From positions 3,410,001 to 3,474,000 of the forward strand of contig NZ_CP034464.1 in the NCBI RefSeq assembly GCF_003955735.1: a stretch of 64,000 nucleotides of DNA, written 5' to 3'. How positions within the stretch are numbered: the first letter of the stretch is position 1; every line of letters begins with the position of its first letter. Source of the stretch: Undibacterium parvum (GTDB lineage: Bacteria; Pseudomonadota; Gammaproteobacteria; Burkholderiales; Burkholderiaceae_D). Shown piece after piece: positions 1-8,746 of this stretch. A program made the position numbers and the translations under genes. A model generated the notes under the pieces. That model worked only from the letters and a program-made list of their open reading frames with translations. It did no database searches and was not told the DNA's origin.

Positions 1-71
1 AGATCGTGCTTGGCGAGCAAGCCATAGAAGAAATGCCGGAACTGGTGATGGCCTCGAATTTGCATGCCTAA
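1..71 (+). CDS. 3' end of an unidentified gene
   Basis: An open frame enters from the left edge and stops at the TAA at 69-71, giving 22 residues that end in MASNLHA. The stretch is acidic and helical-looking, but too short to assign to a family. The next gene starts about 250 bases later after a very AT-rich stretch (72-323) in which I see no other gene, so this is likely the end of a separate transcription unit. It could be a chance open frame. Confidence 0.4.
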   Translation, partial: IVLGEQAIEEMPELVMASNLHA

Positions 72-323
72 GCAGATCAGATAAATTTCTGCACAAAAAT
101 CTGTGCCTGAATACTGATAAATAGCTGGTGGCGAAATACTGAGTTGTGTCGGTAAACTTTACAGTTGTTGTTGGTTTTTCTTGTTTATGTTTTTTAAGTA
201 ATTGTTTTTATTCAGTTTATTTTGTTTTTGTTTATGTGGCTTGATATTTGCTTTAGATTAAATTAACTGCGGTTATAAACCGCTTAATCGATAGCAAAAA
301 CACCTTTATTTCGGAGCGCAAAC

Positions 324-980
324 ATGAAACGCCACCTGTCAGCAATCGCCATTACTTTGGTTTTAGGAGCTTGGAGCCAGTTTAGTCAGGCCGCCGTGAT
401 CAATTTTGAAGACATTGCAACTTCCGCCGGCAACACTGTTTTTGATACCTCGCCGGATGCATCAGGTGGATTTTTATTCACTTCGCCGAGTAATCACATC
501 CACCGTGTCAATCAGTCTGGGAGCTTCGGTGACTCCGGCTCAACTAATCTGATGATTCATGATAACGGCGGGGCAAATGCTGGTAATGGTCTGACGATGA
601 CTAAAATTGGCGGCGGCACCTTCGGTATGAGCAGTGCCTGGCTCTCAGAGGGGTTTAGTAATTTTGGTGCAAAGCAAGTACACATAGTTGGTAGTCTCTT
701 CGGTGGCGGCAGTGTTGTATTGGACTTTACTCTGGATGGTATTTTTGACGGAGCTGGCGGACTGAATGATTTTCAGACTGTGAATTTTGATGGATCTTGG
801 AATAATCTGACCAGCGTCGCCTTTAATGGCATAGGTGGAACTGCCAATGAACACGCTTGGAGTATAGACAATATTAATGTAGGTGAAGCGGCAACGACAG
901 TTCCAGAACCATCGACACTGGCCTTGATGGCTCTTGCTATGGCGGGGCTTGGCTTTATGCGCAGACGCAAACAAGCTTAA
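324..980 (+). CDS. PEP-CTERM sorting domain exported protein
   Basis: A 218-residue secreted protein. Residues 1-23 are a Sec signal peptide ending in SQA before AVINFED. The last 25 residues are a textbook PEP-CTERM tail: the VPEPSTLAL motif, a hydrophobic helix and a terminal RRRK cluster. Members of this class are cut and anchored or released by an exosortase (EpsH/XrtA type), usually in bacteria that make an exopolysaccharide. The middle is rich in Gly, Ser and Asn, has no catalytic motif I recognise, and looks like a beta-rich extracellular domain. It stands alone with its own terminator. No exosortase gene lies in the window. The specific function is unknown. Confidence 0.9.
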   Translation: MKRHLSAIAITLVLGAWSQFSQAAVINFEDIATSAGNTVFDTSPDASGGFLFTSPSNHIHRVNQSGSFGDSGSTNLMIHDNGGANAGNGLTMTKIGGGTFGMSSAWLSEGFSNFGAKQVHIVGSLFGGGSVVLDFTLDGIFDGAGGLNDFQTVNFDGSWNNLTSVAFNGIGGTANEHAWSIDNINVGEAATTVPEPSTLALMALAMAGLGFMRRRKQA

Positions 981-1001
981 TCTCAATGCGCTTTTGACTA
1001 G

Positions 1002-1025
1002 ACCTCGCGACTGCGAGGTTTTTTT
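1002..1025 (+). terminator. Rho-independent terminator of the PEP-CTERM gene
   Basis: A 7-bp perfect stem (ACCTCGC / GCGAGGT, 1002-1008 with 1013-1019) with a four-base loop runs straight into a T tract, 22 bases after the stop codon. Confidence 0.9.
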
Positions 1026-1149
1026 ATTTGATTGTGAAATCGCTTGCGCAATGTTGATGCGCCTGCTGGCATGATTTGGCCTGCAAAGGCGCATGGATGC
1101 TGGGTTTAACTTGTCAAAGCTAGCTTTTTAACGTAGCCCAGAAATAAGA

Positions 1150-1620
1150 TTATTTCACCACCAGTTCAGGTGTCATGATGGCTTTTAGGTAAATATGTAG
1201 GCCTTCAGTTTCTTTTTGTTTTTGGCTGATCCACCAGACATTGCCTTTGCGCACTGCGCATTCATCCTGAAATGGGGCGATCAGCCGTGCGGCGACCTGA
1301 CCGAGATAAGGTTGGTGGCCTACGATCAGGACTTGCTCGCGGCTGTTAGGCCAGTTGGCAGCAGCTAGCACTTGCTCCACGCTGGCATCCGGCGCTAGCT
1401 CATGCACTACCTTGAATTTCCTATCCAGGGCAGCCATGGTTTCTCTGGTTCTTAAGGTCGGACTGACCAAAATCCTACAACTCTCGGTCAGATTGCTGTC
1501 TAGCCAACGTGCCATCTTGATGGCTTGCTTGATGCCTTTGGGTGTGAGCCTGCGGGCCTCGTCGGGCAAGTCAGCGTCGCCCGGTTCCGCTTCTGCATGT
1601 CGCCATAAAATTAGATCCAT
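1150..1620 (-). CDS. sixA: phosphohistidine phosphatase SixA
   Basis: A 156-residue histidine phosphatase of the SixA type, which removes phosphate from phosphohistidine in signalling proteins. It starts with the family's MDLILWRHAEAE: the RHA at residues 7-9 is the catalytic RHG-type motif. SPTLRTRET near residue 55 supplies the phosphate-binding Arg, and VGHQPYLG near 100 the second catalytic His. I chose the ATG at 1620 because the family begins there; a GTG at 1662, directly after the ppk stop, would add 14 unlikely residues. It follows ppk on the same strand within 45 bases, so the two probably form one Pho-controlled transcript. Confidence 0.9.
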   Translation of the reverse strand: MDLILWRHAEAEPGDADLPDEARRLTPKGIKQAIKMARWLDSNLTESCRILVSPTLRTRETMAALDRKFKVVHELAPDASVEQVLAAANWPNSREQVLIVGHQPYLGQVAARLIAPFQDECAVRKGNVWWISQKQKETEGLHIYLKAIMTPELVVK

Positions 1621-1662
1621 AGTGCGCTCTCTGATCGTGGCGGGCTGGTCGACATGGTGCAC

Positions 1663-3936
1663 TTAGTCTTCGCTTACCGAGCCTAGGGCTTGCATCAGCG
1701 TGGCTTGGGCGCAAAAGACGACTTGCTTGGCGCGTGCTTTCTTGCGTTCATACTGACCTTCATCATCGAGCACCCAGGCATTCACATTATCCTTCAGGTA
1801 GGGCTCCAGTCCTTCCGACATCACACGCTTTTTAAGCGCCTTATCCAGAATTGGAAAGGCCACTTCGATACGCCGGAACAGATTGCGGCTCATCCAGTCC
1901 GCGCTGGCCAGATAGGTGTCGTGTTCAAGATCATTACGGAAATAATAAATCCGCGAATGCTCGAGGAAACGTCCGATGATGGAGCGTACTTTGATGTTTT
2001 CAGACAGGCCAGGCACGCCAGGGCGCAGCGTGCAGGCGCCGCGTATGATCAAGTCTATTTTGACGCCATCGGCCGAGGCCGCATACAGGGCGCGAATCAC
2101 TGATTCATCAACCAGTGCATTCATCTTGGCGATGATGCGGCCGGGCCGGCCTTCGCGGGCGATGCGCGCTTCGTTACGGATTGCCTTGATAATCTGCGGC
2201 TGCAGTGCAAACGGTGCCAGCCATAAATAGCTGAGTTTATTCGGCTTGGTTAAACCAGTCAAATGGATGAAGACTTCATTGACCTCGGCCGCCATCTGCG
2301 GATGCGCCGTCAGTAAGCCGAAATCGGTGTAAAACTTGGTGGTAGATGGGTGATAATTGCCCGTGCCTAAATGGGCATAGTGACGCAGTACACCACCTTC
2401 TTCGCGACGAATTACCAAGGCCAATTTGGCGTGAGTTTTTAGTCCAACCACACCGTACACAACTTGTGCACCCGCTCTTTGTAGCTTGTCTGCCCAATTG
2501 ATATTGGCTTCTTCATCAAAGCGTGCCATTAGCTCGACTATCACCGTGACTTCTTTGCCCTGGCGCGCCGCTGTGATCAAGGATTCCATTAAATCGGAAT
2601 TCATGCCGGTGCGGTAGATGGTCTGTTTAATCGCTAACACGTTCGGGTCTAAAGAGGCTGAACGTATGAAATCGATGACCGTCTGAAATGGTTGAAATGG
2701 GTGATGTAATAAGACGTCCTGCTTTTGCAGCAGAGAAAAAATATTCGTGTTGCTCAGTTTGACGCTGGCTTTCGCGGCAAACGGCGGGAAGCGAAGATTT
2801 GGCTGCTTAATATGGTCTACCAATTCAGACAGGCGCACCATGTTCACAGGACCATCGACTTGGTATAGCCTATCTGCATCTAAATTAAACTGCTCTAATA
2901 AGAAATGTGAAAGTTCCTCAGGGCAGTTTTTTGCAACCTCTAGGCGCACTGCGACGCCAAACTGCCGTCCTTGCAATTCACCTTGTAGTGCATGCCTTAG
3001 ATTTTTAACTTCTTCTTCATCTACCCATAGGTCGCTGTCGCGCGTCACCCTAAACTGTGAGTAGGCCAGCACTTCACGCCCATTGAATAAGTCGCCAATA
3101 TGCGCATGGATAATGGATGACAATAGGCAGAAAGAGACGCCTTTAGTGGATAGCTCATCCGGCAGACGTATTACCCGTGGTAATACACGCGGTGCCTTGA
3201 CGATAGCAATGGCAGTGCCGCGTCCGAACGCGTCCTTGCCAGCCAGAGATACAATGAAATTAAGACTCTTGTTGACCACCTGAGGAAAAGGATGCGCCGG
3301 GTCTAAGCCTATCGGTGTCAATAAAGGACGAACCTCTCTATCGAAATAGGCTTTCACCCAAGCACGTTGCTCCTCGTTCCTGTCGGTGTGACGTAACAGA
3401 TGAATACGTTTACGAGCTAACTGCGGCAGAATTTCTTGATTCAGAACTTCATACTGGCGGGTTGCCAGTTGATGGCATTCAGTAGCAATACGCTCCATCA
3501 TGGCTAAAAAACTAGGGTGCTGGGCGAGCTCCCCATCAATAGTATTTTGTGCCAAGAGGCTGGCAACCCTCACTTCAAAAAATTCGTCGAGGTTGCTACC
3601 GACTATACATAAGTAACGCAAACGCTCTAGCAAGGGGATGCTGCGATCTTCGGCTTGCGCCAACACGCGCCAGTTGAAGGCGATTTGTGACATTTCTCTG
3701 TCGAGAAAGACCACTGCACGCGACAGCTCAGGCTTAGGCGGAACTTTGCTTATTTTGTTCACTGGGCTGACCTCGCTATCGCTGGCCTTAGCATTTTTCG
3801 CATTGTGCACGATAGTTGCGCTATTCGAGACAAGTAGGTCTGGACTGACTTGCTTTGAGTCGGGCGTCGTGGAAACTTCTTGGTCTTGCATCGTCTTTTG
3901 CATGTCATAAAGCCTTCTGTCTCTGGTGACACTCAT
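1663..3936 (-). CDS. ppk1: polyphosphate kinase 1
   Basis: Polymerises the gamma phosphate of ATP into polyphosphate (reversible). The 757-residue frame contains the full PPK1 fold. The N domain begins near residue 75 (FLDREMSQIAFNWRVL, then SNLDEFFEVRVA). The autophosphorylated His is in GLKTHAKLALVIRR near residue 498, followed by HLGTGNYHPSTTKFYTD. The phospholipase-D-like C-terminal domains follow. It is about 60-70 residues longer than usual; the extra N-terminal stretch is Ser/Lys-rich and probably disordered, and initiation at Met12 or Met16 is possible. A Pho box lies 15-32 bases upstream, and sixA follows. Divergent from the pst operon, it stores the phosphate that Pst imports. Confidence 0.97.
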   Translation of the reverse strand: MSVTRDRRLYDMQKTMQDQEVSTTPDSKQVSPDLLVSNSATIVHNAKNAKASDSEVSPVNKISKVPPKPELSRAVVFLDREMSQIAFNWRVLAQAEDRSIPLLERLRYLCIVGSNLDEFFEVRVASLLAQNTIDGELAQHPSFLAMMERIATECHQLATRQYEVLNQEILPQLARKRIHLLRHTDRNEEQRAWVKAYFDREVRPLLTPIGLDPAHPFPQVVNKSLNFIVSLAGKDAFGRGTAIAIVKAPRVLPRVIRLPDELSTKGVSFCLLSSIIHAHIGDLFNGREVLAYSQFRVTRDSDLWVDEEEVKNLRHALQGELQGRQFGVAVRLEVAKNCPEELSHFLLEQFNLDADRLYQVDGPVNMVRLSELVDHIKQPNLRFPPFAAKASVKLSNTNIFSLLQKQDVLLHHPFQPFQTVIDFIRSASLDPNVLAIKQTIYRTGMNSDLMESLITAARQGKEVTVIVELMARFDEEANINWADKLQRAGAQVVYGVVGLKTHAKLALVIRREEGGVLRHYAHLGTGNYHPSTTKFYTDFGLLTAHPQMAAEVNEVFIHLTGLTKPNKLSYLWLAPFALQPQIIKAIRNEARIAREGRPGRIIAKMNALVDESVIRALYAASADGVKIDLIIRGACTLRPGVPGLSENIKVRSIIGRFLEHSRIYYFRNDLEHDTYLASADWMSRNLFRRIEVAFPILDKALKKRVMSEGLEPYLKDNVNAWVLDDEGQYERKKARAKQVVFCAQATLMQALGSVSED

Positions 3937-3950
3937 TCTAAACAGCTAAT

Positions 3951-3968
3951 ATGACAAGTTTATGACAG
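3951..3968 (-). promoter_or_regulatory. Pho box facing ppk
   Basis: On the minus strand the sequence reads CTGTCAT AAAC TTGTCAT, two 7-base PhoB half-sites in direct repeat with a 4-base spacer, almost identical to the consensus CTGTCAT-N4-CTGTCAT. It lies 15 bases upstream of the ppk start used here, so the true start may be Met12 or Met16 inside the gene. Confidence 0.85.
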
Positions 3969-4009
3969 ATTATTACGGTTTACGTAATCATTTCGTAATT
4001 ATTTCAAGT

Positions 4010-4027
4010 GCGTCATAATCTTGTCAT
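4010..4027 (+). promoter_or_regulatory. Pho box facing pstS
   Basis: GCGTCAT AATC TTGTCAT: two PhoB half-sites, 4-base spacer, plus strand. A possible -10 hexamer TAGTAC lies at 4035-4040. The site is 88 bases before the pstS start chosen here. It is 41 bases from the opposite-facing ppk box, so one phosphorylated PhoB pool would fire both directions. Confidence 0.85.
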
Positions 4028-4114
4028 AATCGGCTAGTACAGTTCGTTTCGTGATACAGAAGTTGAAATATGAAGTTTTTTGAATCAGCTCGAACATTTA
4101 ACCCTGAGGTGTAT

Positions 4115-5158
4115 ATGCAAGTGAAACGTGTCCTTAAATCTCTGGTCATTGCTGTTGGTGCAGCGATCGCCTTTTCTAGCGTACATGCAGCCGATATGAC
4201 AGGTGCTGGCGCAACTTTCCCTTACCCGATTTATGCGAAGTGGGCAGAGTCTTACAAAAAAGCGACCGGCAATGGCTTGAATTATCAGTCCATAGGTTCT
4301 GGTGGCGGGATTAAGCAGATCAAGGCTAAGACCGTTGATTTCGGTGCTTCCGATATGCCTTTGAAGGCCGAAGATTTGGATGCTGAAGGTTTGACCCAGT
4401 TCCCAGCAATCATTGGCGGTGTGGTTCCGGTGGTAAATATCGAGGGGATTGCTCCAGGTAAAATGAAAATGACGGGCGATGTGATCGCTGCGATTTACAT
4501 GGGCAAGATTACAAAATGGAACGCTGCTGAAATTACTGCATTGAACCCAGGCCTACAATTGCCAGCTGCAGATATTACTGTGGTGCATCGTTCTGATGGA
4601 TCTGGTACGACTTTCCTGTGGACTGATTATCTGTCCAAGGTAAATGCTGAATTCAAAACTGTGGTTGGTTCTTCGACTGCAGTTAAATGGCCAGTCGGTT
4701 TGGGCGGCAAGGGCAATGAAGGCGTTGCTGCTAGCGTCAAGCAAATTAAAAATTCTATCGGTTACGTAGAATATGCTTACGTCAAAAAGAACAAAATGAC
4801 CTACGCCCAGTTGAAAAATATGGATGGTCAATTTGTTGAGCCAGATGATGAAAATTTCAAGGCAGCTGCAGCTGGTGCTGATTGGGTAAAAACGCCAGGT
4901 ATGGGCGTGGTACTGACGAATCAACCAGGTAAGTCGACCTGGCCGATCACTGGCGCTTCATTTATTTTGATGCACAAGGCGCAGGCTGATGCTGAAAAAG
5001 GCAAAGAAGTTTTGAAGTTCTTTGACTGGGCTTTCAAAAATGGCGGCGCCATGGCGACAGAATTGGAATACGTTTCCTTGCCACCTGCTGTGATTAAGTT
5101 GATCGAAGATGGCTGGAAAGCCAAGCTGAAAGATACTAGTGGTAAGGCTTTGTGGTAA
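4115..5158 (+). CDS. pstS: phosphate ABC transporter substrate-binding protein PstS
   Basis: Periplasmic high-affinity phosphate receptor of the Pst importer, 347 residues, the usual length. The signal peptide runs to VHA before ADMTGAGATFPYPIY, the hallmark mature start. Phosphate-binding motifs SIGSGGGIKQI, DFGASDMPL and HRSDGSGTTFLWTDYL are all present. I start at the ATG at 4115, which has GAGG five bases upstream; an in-frame ATG at 4070 would put 15 unrelated residues before the signal peptide. First gene of pstSCAB-phoU-phoB, preceded by a Pho box and followed by a strong hairpin. Confidence 0.97.
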   Translation: MQVKRVLKSLVIAVGAAIAFSSVHAADMTGAGATFPYPIYAKWAESYKKATGNGLNYQSIGSGGGIKQIKAKTVDFGASDMPLKAEDLDAEGLTQFPAIIGGVVPVVNIEGIAPGKMKMTGDVIAAIYMGKITKWNAAEITALNPGLQLPAADITVVHRSDGSGTTFLWTDYLSKVNAEFKTVVGSSTAVKWPVGLGGKGNEGVAASVKQIKNSIGYVEYAYVKKNKMTYAQLKNMDGQFVEPDDENFKAAAAGADWVKTPGMGVVLTNQPGKSTWPITGASFILMHKAQADAEKGKEVLKFFDWAFKNGGAMATELEYVSLPPAVIKLIEDGWKAKLKDTSGKALW

Positions 5159-5226
5159 GTCTGCTTGCCGTAAGTTTGCCTTTCGTAATTGAGCTTACTC
5201 CTCGTAGTTTTTAGTAATTAAAACGT

Positions 5227-5262
5227 AGAAAGCTAGTGACAAGTGTAGGTCACTAGCTTTCT
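5227..5262 (+). promoter_or_regulatory. perfect 14-bp hairpin between pstS and pstC
   Basis: AGAAAGCTAGTGAC (5227-5240) is repeated inverted without a mismatch at 5249-5262, around an 8-base loop. There is no T tract, so it is not a normal terminator. In this position it could stabilise the pstS 3' end or attenuate read-through, giving more binding protein than permease. Confidence 0.8.
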
Positions 5263-5284
5263 CTACAGATGGAAACCCTATTCC

Positions 5285-6334
5285 ATGAATACCCAACCAG
5301 CTCCTATTGTTATGTCTTCCACTCAAGCTCAAGCTGCGGTTCAAGTTCAGGCAAATTCCTTGTCTTCGAGTAATGCTGCGCCTGTGAATATGCATAAAGT
5401 GATGCGGCGTCAGCAATGGCAAGATTTTCTATTTCATAAGCTCACCTTTAGCTTCGCCTTATTGGTGTTGCTGGTGTTGCTAGGTATCATTATTTCCCTT
5501 TTCATCAACGCCTGGCCTGCAATGCAGGAATTCGGTTTCGCCTTCGTCACCACCATAGAGTGGGACCCGGTGAATGATAAATACGGCGGCCTGATTGCTA
5601 TTGTCGGCACTTTGGCGACATCGTTTATTGCCTTGTTGATTGCTTTCCCTATCAGCTTCGGCATCGCCTTATTTTTGACGGAAATTTGCCCGCCCTGGCT
5701 AAAGCGCCCACTCGGTACGGCCATCGAATTGTTGGCCGGTGTTCCTAGTATTATTTATGGTATGTGGGGCTTGTTTGTTTTTGCACCTATATTTTCAGAA
5801 TACGTGCAACCTGCACTGTCTGCCACTTTGGGTAAATTGCCGGTAATCGGCATGTTATTTTCTGGTCCTATGATAGGCATAGGTATTTTGTCGGCAGGCA
5901 TGATCTTGGCGGTGATGGTGATACCGTTTATTTCTTCGGTAATGCGCGATGTGTTTGAAGTGGTGCCGCCAGTATTAAAAGAATCGGCTTACGGCTTGGG
6001 TTGTACCAAGTGGGAAGTGGTACGAAAAATCGTCTTACCCTACACAAAAATCGGCGTAGTTGGCGGTGTGATGCTGGGCTTGGGGCGTGCTTTAGGCGAA
6101 ACCATGGCGATCACCTTTGTGATCGGGAATGCGCATAAACTCTCCTGGTCGTTATTTGCCCCAGGTAATAGTATCGCCTCCACACTGGCAAACGAATTTG
6201 CCGAGGCCGAGACGGTCTTGCATACCTCATCTTTATTCTTGCTTGGTCTAATCTTGTTTGTAATTACTTTCATCGTCTTGTCAGCGGCTAAATTAATGCT
6301 GTTGGGCTTGAGCAAAAAAGAGGGAGCGAAATAA
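5285..6334 (+). CDS. pstC: phosphate ABC transporter permease PstC
   Basis: Inner-membrane permease subunit of the Pst phosphate importer, 349 residues. A cytoplasmic N-terminal stretch of about 50 residues (Ala/Gln/Ser-rich) precedes the first membrane helix ([19 protein letters not shown]), and six helices are visible. The ABC-permease EAA loop is in [21 protein letters not shown] near residue 235. It pairs with PstA, and its stop overlaps the pstA start by one base (TAATG), indicating translational coupling. Expression should follow the upstream Pho box. Confidence 0.95.
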   Translation: MNTQPAPIVMSSTQAQAAVQVQANSLSSSNAAPVNMHKVMRRQQWQDFLFHKLTFSFALLVLLVLLGIIISLFINAWPAMQEFGFAFVTTIEWDPVNDKYGGLIAIVGTLATSFIALLIAFPISFGIALFLTEICPPWLKRPLGTAIELLAGVPSIIYGMWGLFVFAPIFSEYVQPALSATLGKLPVIGMLFSGPMIGIGILSAGMILAVMVIPFISSVMRDVFEVVPPVLKESAYGLGCTKWEVVRKIVLPYTKIGVVGGVMLGLGRALGETMAITFVIGNAHKLSWSLFAPGNSIASTLANEFAEAETVLHTSSLFLLGLILFVITFIVLSAAKLMLLGLSKKEGAK

Positions 6335-7191
6335 TGACAACGATTAATAATGCCGTATATCAGCGTCGCTTATTGATGCATAAAGTAGGTATAGCCTTGT
6401 CGTCGATAGCGATGGCAATCGGCGTGTTTTTTCTGATGTGGATCTTATTCACCTTATTGGTCAAAGGATTTTCAGCTCTGAGCATCAGCCTGCTGACCGA
6501 AAGTACGCCAGCGCCAGGTAGTGAGGGCGGTGGCCTGATGAATGCCATACTGGGTAGTTTAATGATGGTTGGCACGGCCACTTTGATCAGTACTCCTATC
6601 GGCATCCTGGCTGGCATTTATTTGGCCGAGTATGGCGATAAAAGTTGGTTCGGTGGCGTGACGCGTTTTGTCACCGACATCATGCTGTCGGCACCATCGA
6701 TCGTGATAGGTTTGTTCGTGTATGCGATCTATGTTTTTCATGTCAAACATTTCTCAGGTTGGGCCGGTAGTATTGCGATTTCTCTCATCGCTATTCCCGT
6801 CATCGTACGGACTACGGACAATATGCTAGGTTTGGTCCCGACTAGTTTGCGTGAAGCCGCATTTGCACTCGGTGCACCACGTTGGAAAGTCGCCTTGTTG
6901 ATACGCCTGCGGGCTGTGAAAGCTGGCGTAATGACGGGTATTTTATTGGCGGTTGCACGTATCTCCGGCGAAACCGCACCTTTATTGTTTACCGCTCTGA
7001 ATAATCAGTTTTACAGTTCGAATATGAATCAGCCTATGGCTAACTTGCCGGTGGTGATCTATCAGTTTGCCATGAGCCCTTATGATAACTGGCGCGAATT
7101 AGCCTGGGGCGGTGCTCTGTTGGTGACCTTTAGTGTTCTGACCCTGAATATTTTGGCGCGCACCGTGTTCAGCCAAAAAGTAAAAAATTAA
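6334..7191 (+). CDS. pstA: phosphate ABC transporter permease PstA
   Basis: Second permease subunit of the Pst importer, 285 residues with six predicted membrane helices. The family features LAGIYLAEYGD, the periplasmic/EAA region REAAFALGAPRWKVALL and RISGETAPLLFTAL are present. Its ATG shares a base with the pstC stop. pstB follows after a gap of 18 bases. PstA contacts PstB in the membrane and is also part of the PhoR signalling complex in well-studied bacteria. Confidence 0.95.
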   Translation: MTTINNAVYQRRLLMHKVGIALSSIAMAIGVFFLMWILFTLLVKGFSALSISLLTESTPAPGSEGGGLMNAILGSLMMVGTATLISTPIGILAGIYLAEYGDKSWFGGVTRFVTDIMLSAPSIVIGLFVYAIYVFHVKHFSGWAGSIAISLIAIPVIVRTTDNMLGLVPTSLREAAFALGAPRWKVALLIRLRAVKAGVMTGILLAVARISGETAPLLFTALNNQFYSSNMNQPMANLPVVIYQFAMSPYDNWRELAWGGALLVTFSVLTLNILARTVFSQKVKN

Positions 7192-7209
7192 ATTTTTTTG
7201 GAAAATATT

Positions 7210-7989
7210 ATGTCGACTCCCAGCATTACACCAGACAAGATGGCTATAGAAATTTCAGGTTTGAATTTTTTCTACGGCACTACCCGCAGTTTGCGCGACG
7301 TGAATTTAGGTATCCGCGATAAAAAAGTGACGGCCTTCATTGGCCCATCTGGTTGTGGAAAATCCACGCTATTGCGTACTCTCAATCGTATGTATGAGCT
7401 TTATCCTGGCCAACGCGCCGAAGGAAAAATCATGTACAACGGTAAAAATATTTTGGAAGCCTCACAAGATATTAATTTGTTGCGCGCCAAAGTAGGTATG
7501 GTTTTTCAAAAACCTACGCCTTTCCCTATGTCGGTGTATGACAACATCGCTTTCGGTGTGCGCCTGTACGAAAACTTGCCTAAGGGTGAGATGGATGAAC
7601 GTGTCGAGTGGGCCTTGAAAAAAGCAGCACTCTGGACCGAGGTCAAAGACAAGTTGAATAAGAGCGGCTTGAGTCTGTCTGGCGGCCAGCAACAGCGTCT
7701 GTGTATCGCGCGTGGAGTTTCGGTTAAGCCTGAGATCTTATTACTGGATGAGCCAACCTCTGCGCTGGACCCTATCTCTACCGTGAAGATAGAAGAATTG
7801 ATCCATGAATTAAAGCAGGATTACACGATCGCCATCGTCACGCACAATATGCAACAAGCTGCGCGTTGCTCTGACTATACCGCCTATATGTATTTGGGCG
7901 AGTTAGTCGAATTTGGCGAGACCGATCATATCTTCATGAATCCGGTAAAAAAAGAAACGCAAGATTACATTACGGGCCGTTTTGGTTAA
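7210..7989 (+). CDS. pstB: phosphate ABC transporter ATP-binding protein PstB
   Basis: ATPase of the Pst importer, 259 residues, typical size. Walker [17 protein letters not shown], the Q-loop [18 protein letters not shown] (a Pst-specific signature), [14 protein letters not shown], Walker [15 protein letters not shown] and the switch His in [11 protein letters not shown] are all intact. I start at the ATG at 7210; the frame can be opened four codons earlier at a TTG, but the family starts near the ATG. Lies between pstA and phoU. Confidence 0.96.
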   Translation: MSTPSITPDKMAIEISGLNFFYGTTRSLRDVNLGIRDKKVTAFIGPSGCGKSTLLRTLNRMYELYPGQRAEGKIMYNGKNILEASQDINLLRAKVGMVFQKPTPFPMSVYDNIAFGVRLYENLPKGEMDERVEWALKKAALWTEVKDKLNKSGLSLSGGQQQRLCIARGVSVKPEILLLDEPTSALDPISTVKIEELIHELKQDYTIAIVTHNMQQAARCSDYTAYMYLGELVEFGETDHIFMNPVKKETQDYITGRFG

Positions 7990-8026
7990 TTCCTTAGCCC
8001 TTTTGATAAAAATTTAGGAGCATACG

Positions 8027-8746
8027 ATGACAGGCGAACATTCTTCAAAGCAGTACGACACCGATTTGGAAACCATACGTTCCAAGGTCTTGCTGATGGG
8101 CGGCTTAGTAGAGAGCCATTTTCATGATGCCATGGCTTGCTTCCGTAGCGGCAATATTGTACAGGCGGCGGCCGTCATCAAGTCCGACGAGGAAGTTAAT
8201 CGTCTGGAAGTCGCTTTGGATGATATGTGCAGTCACTTAATCGTCAAACGTCAGCCAGCTGCCAACGATTTGCGTACCGTGATGGCTACCGGCAAGGTGA
8301 TTACCGATCTGGAACGCATTGGTGATGAGTCGACCAAGATCGCGCGCATTGCACACGAAGCGCATGCCAGACATAAAAACATTGCGATGTTTAGCGGCTA
8401 TGAGACGGTACGCGTTCTGGCTAGTAGCGTGGCCGAGATGCTGCATCAGTCTTTGGATGCTTTCGCGCGTCAGGATGGCGACAAGGCGCTTAAGTTGATC
8501 GCTTATGACGAAATTATCGACAATGATTTCCGCTCTATCATGCGTAATTTAATTACTTTTATGATGGAAGATCCAAGCACAATTTCTTCCTCATTAGATG
8601 CATTGTGGGTGGCTAAGGCGATAGAGCGTATCGGTGATCACGCCAAAAACATTGCCGAGCATACTATCTATATTGTAGAAGGCAAGGACATACGGCATTC
8701 CGATTATGTCGCCACTAAGCAAGGGACTATCGCTAGTAATTCATGA
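8027..8746 (+). CDS. phoU: phosphate signalling protein PhoU
   Basis: Cytoplasmic adaptor that silences PhoR when phosphate is plentiful, through contact with Pst and the sensor kinase. 239 residues forming two three-helix bundles, each with the metal-cluster E/DxxxD pattern: DLERIGDESTKIA near residue 90 and AIERIGDHAKNIAE near 205. Ribosome site TTAGGAG seven bases before the ATG. Its last codons overlap the phoB start (ATGATG), so phoU and phoB are translationally linked. Confidence 0.95.
   Translation: MTGEHSSKQYDTDLETIRSKVLLMGGLVESHFHDAMACFRSGNIVQAAAVIKSDEEVNRLEVALDDMCSHLIVKRQPAANDLRTVMATGKVITDLERIGDESTKIARIAHEAHARHKNIAMFSGYETVRVLASSVAEMLHQSLDAFARQDGDKALKLIAYDEIIDNDFRSIMRNLITFMMEDPSTISSSLDALWVAKAIERIGDHAKNIAEHTIYIVEGKDIRHSDYVATKQGTIASNS

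Noticed and set aside
1045..1101. A further degenerate copy of the dispersed palindrome after the PEP-CTERM gene
   Set aside because: GCGCAATGTTGATGCG and GGCGCATGGATGC vaguely resemble the arms, but too few positions match to separate it from chance.
4070..4114. An upstream ATG for pstS
   Set aside because: It would place 15 polar residues before a normal signal peptide, while the ATG at 4115 has GAGG at the right distance.
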